A stretch of 64,000 nt of DNA from Hyphomicrobium sp. Its GTDB lineage: Bacteria; Pseudomonadota; Alphaproteobacteria; Rhizobiales; Hyphomicrobiaceae. A model generated the notes under the pieces. It worked only from the letters and a program-made list of their open reading frames with translations. It did no database searches and was not told where the DNA came from. The translations under genes were made by a program, and so were the position numbers. This document shows, piece by piece, positions 58,464-64,000 of the stretch. The stretch covers positions 21,981 through 85,980 of the forward strand of contig JANXVY010000097.1 in assembly GCA_025351425.1 (NCBI GenBank). The letters run 5' to 3'. Position 1 is the stretch's first letter; each line of letters opens with the position of its first letter.

Positions 58464-60953
58464 TCAATCAAAATCTTGGCGAATGGGCCGCGCCAATGCT
58501 TGGGTGTCGAGCGTTGGATAAGACCACGAGTGCTCAAATCCATGCCCGCGGCCAGAAACGATTGACGTGAAAGTCCGTTGGAGGCCCCGCTGGTCCTGCT
58601 TGTTGACGCTGCCGAACAGATCGCCTGAGCTTGGGAAACATTCCCCCGTCACCGCGCGCAGCCCTAGCCTTCCCGTTGCCGGCAGCGTGACGATCTTGTC
58701 CTTGGCGATCGGACCGAGGAGTTGTCCGGTGGCGGCGTGCGTGACCACGGAGGGCGGCTTCTGGCCAACGGGCAGCGGAAGTTCTGGGTGGTCAAAGACG
58801 TCTGAATGACAGGCGACGCGGTCGTCTGTCAGCGCCAGCAGGAATTCCAGCAGATCGTCCATCTCCTTCTCGGTCAGTCCAAGCCCCTTTTGCGTGGCCC
58901 CGATTGGCTCGCCGATACCTGGCGCGAGGTTCGTCAGATTGATTTCTTCAAGCGGGGTTGGCACGGCGAGACCGGAGCTATCGCCGCCCGACGGGTTCAA
59001 GCGCCGATCACCGCCACGATTGTAGAAGCGGATGACGTCCTTGAGGTTCGACGTTCCCCCATTGTGGAAGTAGGGCGGCGTCAGCGCAACGTTGCGCAGT
59101 CCCGGCGTCTTGAATGCCCCATCGACGGCGTCCCGTTGCGGATCGGGGACCATTAGGCACCCCGTCGTCAAATGTTGCCCAACGTAGGTACAGCGATTGA
59201 CATCGAACAGATCGACCGAACTTGCAGCACCTCCAAGCAGGAACTGCCAACGGTATTGCCGGGTGTAGGATAGGTCGAACCCGTACGGATCGATGTTGCC
59301 ATTGCCGATGTCCTCCGACGTTGGCCTAACCCCGATATTGTAGAACCCGCCGTCATACATTGCCCGGTTTCCATCCCGCATCAGCATGCCCTCGACCGGA
59401 GCTGGAGACAGGAAAAAGTCGTTGGACACACCGGCGGCCGACAACAGCGGGCCGCTATGGCATTCGAAGCAATTACCTTTCGAGTTGAAGATGTCCATGC
59501 CCCGCACGGCCTGCTCGCTCATCGCCGACTTGTCGCCGCTCATATATCGGTCGAACGGCGTATCGTCGGCGATTAACAGCTGCTCGTACGCCTGGATGGC
59601 AAGCCCCCAGAACAGCGAAAAATTGTGTTCCATCTGCGTGAAGCCGCCAGCATATTTGACGACCGGAAGCTTGGTCACAGGATCGATGACATAGCGGGCT
59701 TTGGCCGACCAATATTTGGACTTGAAGGCCTTTTTGATCAGTTCCCCATAACGCGCGTTGAGCCCGGGCACCGCTGCCGGTTTGATCAGTCCGGGCGTCT
59801 TGCTGAAGAGGCTATCGATGGGGTCGACGGCTTGCGTGGCGAGCGCGGTCAGTGGAATGATCTTGCGGCCCAGATCCTTGAACGTCTTACCTGCACAAGA
59901 CATTTCGAAGTCGCTCAGCGGCGGGCCGACGGCCTGCGACGCGAGGCTCGCATTTTCGATCAGCGGCTGGCGCAGGTCGAGCCGGATCGCCGAGCTGAGG
60001 GCTGGCGAACCGAGCGCGATGATGATGCCGGTGGTCTGCGCGTTGGGGTTACCGAGCTTGTAAGTCGGGTCGATTGGATCGGTCATTTCCTGAATGTAGG
60101 TCCGGCGTCCGAACGGGTCGATGCCGTTGAACTGGTTATTTGCCCGGCCGTCCCAGAACTGCCGCAGGTTGAAGACCGCGTTGACCATGGTCGGCGTATT
60201 GCGCGGCTCGACCTTGCGATAGATCTGGCCGTCGGCATGGAATGGCGAGCCTTTGGTTGGGTCATTCGGGTCGAGGGGTGTGTAGGTGAGCGCGCAGTTC
60301 TCGTTGCGGACGAGTTCGTTTTGGCCCGGTTGCTTTGCGTGGCCCCGCAATCCGCGGCGCGGGTTTTTATTGGTGTGGCCACGGATGCTTGAGACGAAGT
60401 CGCCCCCGAAGGTGCCTTGAGACGAAAACACGTCGTTTGAGTCGAATTTGATCGCCGCTTCCCGGTCCGCAGTCTGTTTCAACTGGTGAAACGGAAAATC
60501 TTCGGCAACGAATTCCTGATTGGGTCCTTTGGGACGGCCGCTTGCCCGTGCATTGAAAAGAGAGTCGCCGCCTCTCAATCCCGGGTTGACTTGATTGCTG
60601 ACCCTGATATCGGCGCCGGCGTGGAAATGGCAGCTCGCACAAGCGGTGCCGTCGCTACCGACTTGAGTATCCCAGAACAAGGCTTTGCCCAGCTGCTGTG
60701 CGGCGAGTGGATCTTGAATATAATCGCTGACGTCGGGAATTAGCGGCTGTAGCCCTGCGAGGGACCGGATCGGTGCCGAGATCTGACCATTGGGATCGAT
60801 GATGAATGTACCCTGCCCCTGGACCGCGGGCCCAGCGAGCAGGACCACGGCAATCCCGGCGGCAAGCGGCAGACGCTCAAACCAAGAGGGCCAACGCTTG
60901 TGCTTATCATCCAGATTGAGCTGGCGCCTGTTCGTTTTGCCGATGGTTGCCAT
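58464..60953 (-). CDS. Large dihaem cytochrome c peroxidase/MauG-family protein
   Basis: The 829-residue protein has two CXXCH haem sites, CASCH (105-109) and CFECH (495-499), and typical MauG/CCP blocks (LGKALFWDTQVGSDGTACAS, RNTPTMVNAVFNLRQFWDG, KTPGLRNVALTPPYFHNGGT). It is about twice the size of classic cytochrome c peroxidases, with extra sequence at 110-340 and a C-terminal extension from 690. An N-terminal hydrophobic segment (29-47) ending AVQGQG is a probable signal peptide. ATG 60953 is preferred. Its substrate is unknown. Confidence 0.85.
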   Translation of the reverse strand: MATIGKTNRRQLNLDDKHKRWPSWFERLPLAAGIAVVLLAGPAVQGQGTFIIDPNGQISAPIRSLAGLQPLIPDVSDYIQDPLAAQQLGKALFWDTQVGSDGTACASCHFHAGADIRVSNQVNPGLRGGDSLFNARASGRPKGPNQEFVAEDFPFHQLKQTADREAAIKFDSNDVFSSQGTFGGDFVSSIRGHTNKNPRRGLRGHAKQPGQNELVRNENCALTYTPLDPNDPTKGSPFHADGQIYRKVEPRNTPTMVNAVFNLRQFWDGRANNQFNGIDPFGRRTYIQEMTDPIDPTYKLGNPNAQTTGIIIALGSPALSSAIRLDLRQPLIENASLASQAVGPPLSDFEMSCAGKTFKDLGRKIIPLTALATQAVDPIDSLFSKTPGLIKPAAVPGLNARYGELIKKAFKSKYWSAKARYVIDPVTKLPVVKYAGGFTQMEHNFSLFWGLAIQAYEQLLIADDTPFDRYMSGDKSAMSEQAVRGMDIFNSKGNCFECHSGPLLSAAGVSNDFFLSPAPVEGMLMRDGNRAMYDGGFYNIGVRPTSEDIGNGNIDPYGFDLSYTRQYRWQFLLGGAASSVDLFDVNRCTYVGQHLTTGCLMVPDPQRDAVDGAFKTPGLRNVALTPPYFHNGGTSNLKDVIRFYNRGGDRRLNPSGGDSSGLAVPTPLEEINLTNLAPGIGEPIGATQKGLGLTEKEMDDLLEFLLALTDDRVACHSDVFDHPELPLPVGQKPPSVVTHAATGQLLGPIAKDKIVTLPATGRLGLRAVTGECFPSSGDLFGSVNKQDQRGLQRTFTSIVSGRGHGFEHSWSYPTLDTQALARPIRQDFD

Positions 60954-61351
60954 AACACGTGGCCCTGACCGATGTTGAACGGAACAGCCAATCAACCGGA
61001 CACCACGCTCTCACATCCTGATTAAGCAAGGGACGGTTGTCAGCTTGCTGTCAGGCTAATGATTTTCTTGGGTTTTCTGCATCGGCTGAACGAAGCGGAC
61101 CGAAGTCGCCAGCGAACCAGACGAAAGCACCTTTAACCTCCGACCAACGTCGGATGAACCGCAGGACAAATGACCCAAGTCAAGCCGAACGAAGAGCGCT
61201 CGGCATCTTGTACTAAAGGGCTCGCCCATGTGACACTAGGTGGGCGAATCAGGGCAAGGTGCAGTCCAATAGGATCGCGGCAGGCAAGCCGCATTTCTTA
61301 GCACGCGCTCAATTCATTTTGAGACTTCGTTTTCCGTTGATGGAGTGCCTC
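60954..61351. other. 400-bp gap, no gene seen
   Basis: This divergent gap between the dihaem protein and the small secreted protein probably holds both promoters. I see no convincing coding frame, repeat or hairpin in it. Confidence 0.4.
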
Positions 61352-61636
61352 ATGCACCGGCCAGTCCTGGCTATCGCCATTGTTCTCGGTCTCATTTGCT
61401 CGTCCGCTGTGGCGTTTGCCGGTCCTAGGCGCGCAGCCTCGTTGCCGGAGATCGTGGAGGCGCCCCAGGGACCGGAAGGGATTGGTTGCTACTGGGAGCG
61501 GGGGCGGCAATATTGCAGCCGTTATTGTTACGTCGAAGTCGACGGCCGCCGGTATTGCCGTGAACGCGCGCGTGACGCCCACGCGCAAGCGCCGATCGGG
61601 GAAACGATCATCCTACCATACTCGTCGATGAAGTAA
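61352..61636 (+). CDS. Small Cys-rich secreted protein
   Basis: The 94-residue product has a clear signal peptide (VLAIAIVLGLICSSAVAFA, cleavage near residue 23) and a short mature domain with four cysteines (46, 55, 59 and 69) set among Tyr and Arg residues (GRQYCSRYCY, RRYC), likely forming two disulfides. ATG 61352 is preferred since GGAG lies 8 bases upstream; ATG 61340 is the alternative. No family is recognised. It could be a partner or substrate of the secreted redox proteins. Confidence 0.65.
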   Translation: MHRPVLAIAIVLGLICSSAVAFAGPRRAASLPEIVEAPQGPEGIGCYWERGRQYCSRYCYVEVDGRRYCRERARDAHAQAPIGETIILPYSSMK

Positions 61637-61698
61637 CGACGCCAGTCACCTCCCGGAATGCACCTTCGCCCTGCGAGCCGGCCCCGTGAGAATACGGC

Positions 61699-62181
61699 TC
61701 ACTTTCTCGTCGTTCTTGTGACGGACCCGGTCAGGGCATTGATCGTCAGTACCAATTTCTGAGCGTGATCGTCGCCGAGTGTGAGCTGGCCTGCAGTTGC
61801 GCTACCGTCGGGGTAGAAGACGATCTGTGTGGCGGGAGAGAACTTCGAACTGCCGCGCGGCATGGACCAGATCACCGTCGATGCCGGCGGCAATGCCGTG
61901 GAACGTGAACTGCCCTCAACGCTATAGCTGTGCGACTTGGGGTCGACGATCAGCGCCACCGGGACCCCGCGCATGATCGAGGCAACCCGGGCACGCTTCA
62001 GATCCGCAGTGATCTGCGCCGCAAGTGGTTTCAACCGGACCTGATCTCGCGTTGCGATCAGCGATGGTAGGGCGAGACCCATCACCAAGGCGATAATTCC
62101 AAGCACGACCAGCAGCTCGAGCAGCGTGACGCCGGCATCGGGCGGTAAATCTGGGTTCGATGCAAGTCTTCGCGCTCTCAT
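61699..62181 (-). CDS. Second GspH/FimT-like pseudopilin
   Basis: The 160-residue precursor has a prepilin site DAG|VTLLELLVVLGIIALVMG with Val at +1 in place of Phe, Glu at +5, and a GspH-like C-terminal domain with VALIVDPKSHSY and IVFYPDGSATAGQLTLGDD. It is separate from the gspE-F-H-I-J operon and divergent from the long secreted protein at 62479, so it may adapt the pseudopilus tip to that cargo. ATG 62181 gives a normal leader length. Confidence 0.82.
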   Translation of the reverse strand: MRARRLASNPDLPPDAGVTLLELLVVLGIIALVMGLALPSLIATRDQVRLKPLAAQITADLKRARVASIMRGVPVALIVDPKSHSYSVEGSSRSTALPPASTVIWSMPRGSSKFSPATQIVFYPDGSATAGQLTLGDDHAQKLVLTINALTGSVTRTTRK

Positions 62182-62478
62182 ACCGGCCTCAAACGTACGG
62201 CGAATTCGATACGAGCTTACCCGCAGTTCGCCGGCCGCGAAACCGGCCGCACGCCCACTGGTCCATCGGACCATGGTCGCGATTTCTCATGGACCATGAT
62301 CTTAGGTTTGCGCGCCGGGCGTCGCAACGATTGAACGCACTTCGTCCGTTCCAAGTGCCGAGCGCAGATCGTATTTTTGTCCTGAGACAGGCAAAAACCT
62401 TTGCCTCTGAAAATCTGCGCGCTCTTTGACGGTATGTGCGGGTTGATCTTGAGTTGAAATTGTCGAGTGGAGGGATTT
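62182..62478. promoter_or_regulatory. Divergent promoter gap with inverted repeats
   Basis: GGTCC-ATC-GGACC (62260-62272) and a perfect 7-bp hairpin AGGCAAA-AACC-TTTGCCT (62389-62406) lie in this gap between the extra pseudopilin and the long secreted protein. GGACCATG also recurs just after the first element. No gene is seen. A ribosome binding site (GGAGGG) precedes the ATG at 62479. Confidence 0.4.
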
Positions 62479-64000
62479 ATGAGCTTCGAAATCGGCCATG
62501 CTATTCGTCCCAATCTCGGTATGATCGCGCTTCTTGTTGCCGCAAGCGCCGTTGCCGCATGGCCGGCAGGGGCACACGCTAAGGGCGGACGGATTGGCGT
62601 CATTGGCACGACGATCGGTCAGGTGACGGCTGCCCCTCCCCCCGTAGTACCCGCCGTTACCTTCAGCACCGACCCCGGTAATATCCATGGCTTCGACGCT
62701 GTCGGGTTTATTCAGGACGCCACCGTCAGCAACGCCCGCTGCCCCGCGATCTCGGACAAGAGCCAATGGGGCGGAACGCTGAACCTGAACGGTCTGAAAA
62801 TCACCGTTCCCTGCAATTTGACGCTGCAGATGCCGGCCGCCACGTTCACGTGGGCCGACATGTTCGACAAGTCGAAGTTCACGGCGATTGGCGCTGCCGG
62901 CATCCTGAAGCTCAACTCCAGTGGATCGGGCTCGGGAACCTCGGGCTCGCCATTTCCTTCGACTGAAATTCTCGTCACCGGAAATATTGTCAACGGCGAA
63001 TACATCGCTGGCTTGTTATTGGTCTCGCAGCAATCCCTGAATACGAGCACGGGCTACATTACCGCCATCGACTACGCCAATGGCGCACTGATCATCAGTG
63101 GATCGCCGCAGGGAAGCGCCACGAGCTATGTCCAGATCAACGACCCAACGGCGCGCTTCTCCATCGGCAAATCTCCCGACAGCCGCTTCAGCGTCGACGA
63201 TCAAAATCCGACGATTCACGCGTCGACGGGCTACCCGATGTGCATCCCACGGGTAGCGCCCCCGGCCATCGACGCCAAATGCCCCCAACGCAACCGGCCG
63301 CTTGCCACCCATTGCCGGAATTTCCGGGAAGTGGGCTTCGTTTTGCCGGCCGGCCGCGACCTAGCCCCGCCGGCTCCAAATCAGATCTATTGCTCGTCAT
63401 TCGTGATGACTGCGGCGAATGGGGCCAATGATCCGGCCACGGGACCCAATCCCTATTTCCAGGCCCCGTTCGAAGTTGGCGATTTCATCACTTTTTCGGG
63501 CACGCTGATGCGCGGTCAGGGGCCCAACGGCACGGATTTCGTATCGGCGCATACGATTTCGGCCAATGTCGGCATCTTCACCGAACCCAACACCGTGCCG
63601 TCTTACATCGCAATCGAGAAGCTGGCCGTCGGTCCCGACGCGCCGTTGACGTTCAACGGCCTGCCGCAAGAACCGGCAGATCGCTTCATCGGCGAGGCAA
63701 TGGTCACGGATATCAAGTCGATTGTCGATTTCTACCTGATGGATGCAGATCCGGTCACCGGCGCGATCGTCAATCGCTGGATCACGCCGGTGGCGATGAC
63801 CGGCGGCGTCGGCGCGGTCGGAAGCAACGGCGCCATCATCGATGGTGGAATCACGACCCAGTTCGTCGGGCCTCAGCCCGGCCGGGTTCGCATCCGGGCA
63901 AACAAGGCGACGCCAGGCATCCTGCTATCCCCGACCCGCTACGTCCGGGCCGTGGCAAGGTCGTTGTGCGATCCGGCAAACATCAACGGCAAGGCGCTGC
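62479..64000 (+). CDS. Long secreted protein of unknown function (partial, runs off the window)
   Basis: The frame is open from ATG 62479 to the window end, at least 507 residues, with no stop. A signal peptide is clear (hydrophobic 15-30, AGAHA|KGG cleavage near residue 35). The mature part is rich in Gly, Thr, Ser, Pro and beta-prone segments with scattered cysteines, as in extracellular beta-rich proteins. Repeated segments about output and domains (EVGDFITFSGTLM, RWITPVAMTGGVGAVG) hint at beta-sandwich modules. I recognise no family. Position beside the T2SS and redox genes makes it a likely T2SS cargo. Confidence 0.75.
   Translation, partial: MSFEIGHAIRPNLGMIALLVAASAVAAWPAGAHAKGGRIGVIGTTIGQVTAAPPPVVPAVTFSTDPGNIHGFDAVGFIQDATVSNARCPAISDKSQWGGTLNLNGLKITVPCNLTLQMPAATFTWADMFDKSKFTAIGAAGILKLNSSGSGSGTSGSPFPSTEILVTGNIVNGEYIAGLLLVSQQSLNTSTGYITAIDYANGALIISGSPQGSATSYVQINDPTARFSIGKSPDSRFSVDDQNPTIHASTGYPMCIPRVAPPAIDAKCPQRNRPLATHCRNFREVGFVLPAGRDLAPPAPNQIYCSSFVMTAANGANDPATGPNPYFQAPFEVGDFITFSGTLMRGQGPNGTDFVSAHTISANVGIFTEPNTVPSYIAIEKLAVGPDAPLTFNGLPQEPADRFIGEAMVTDIKSIVDFYLMDADPVTGAIVNRWITPVAMTGGVGAVGSNGAIIDGGITTQFVGPQPGRVRIRANKATPGILLSPTRYVRAVARSLCDPANINGKAL

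Overview
The window is a piece of a GC-rich alphaproteobacterial chromosome. It holds most of an anoxygenic photosynthesis gene cluster (about 1-33500), then a small lipid-modification operon and two two-component systems (33671-41778), then a type II secretion system (T2SS) interleaved with secreted or periplasmic redox enzymes (42739-64000). Alphaproteobacterial origin follows from the type-2 reaction centre genes (pufLM, puhA), the spheroidene-type carotenoid genes, the C4-pathway 5-aminolevulinate synthase gene in the cluster, and the gene order bchNBHLM-lhaA-puhABC-orf-acsF-puhE. I cannot name a genus. The oxygen-dependent cyclase AcsF is present, the anaerobic cyclase BchE is not in the window, and the reaction centre has a tetrahaem PufC. 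This suits an aerobic or facultative phototroph. No puc (LH2) genes are visible.

Photosynthesis region. On the + strand, 12-14263 encodes protochlorophyllide reductase (bchN, B, L), Mg-chelatase H, the Mg-protoporphyrin methyltransferase (bchM), an LH1 assembly transporter (lhaA), the reaction-centre H subunit with assembly factors (puhA, B, C, E), a conserved small protein, and acsF. On the - strand, 14326-20911 encodes crtD, crtC, bchI, bchD, bchO and a small membrane protein. crtF and the long unit bchC-X-Y-Z-pufQ-B-A-L-M-C then run on the + strand (21044-31339) and end at a strong intrinsic terminator. crtA and hemA lie on the - strand (31411-33447). Three intergenic regions (crtD/crtF, crtF/bchC, hemA/33671) carry the same 44-bp module: two TGT-N12-ACA boxes of the PpsR/CrtJ type, 8 bp apart, overlying a recognisable -35/-10 promoter. 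Bacteriochlorophyll, carotenoid and haem-precursor synthesis therefore look co-repressed.

Middle region. Four tightly coupled genes (DUF2177 membrane protein, FAD oxidoreductase, DUF1365 protein, cyclopropane-fatty-acid-synthase-like methyltransferase) face hemA and resemble lipid-modification operons linked to singlet-oxygen defence. A PhoQ/PhoP-like pair and a NarX/NarL-like pair follow on the - strand.

T2SS/redox region. Prepilin peptidase, gspG, a - strand gspE-F-H-I-J operon, a + strand gspL-M-N/C operon, and gspD-K form an almost complete T2SS. Between and after these genes lie a Sco1-cytochrome c fusion, a large multicopper oxidase with a Gly/His-rich tail, a large dihaem MauG/peroxidase-family protein, a Cys-rich small secreted protein, an extra GspH-like pseudopilin, and a long secreted protein of unknown function cut by the window end. 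This looks like a dedicated outer-membrane or extracellular oxidation system.

The most distinctive non-coding element is a 114-bp repeat made of three inverted repeats. It occurs twice (37391-37504 and 50842-50955), each time between convergent genes, with paired base changes that preserve its structure.
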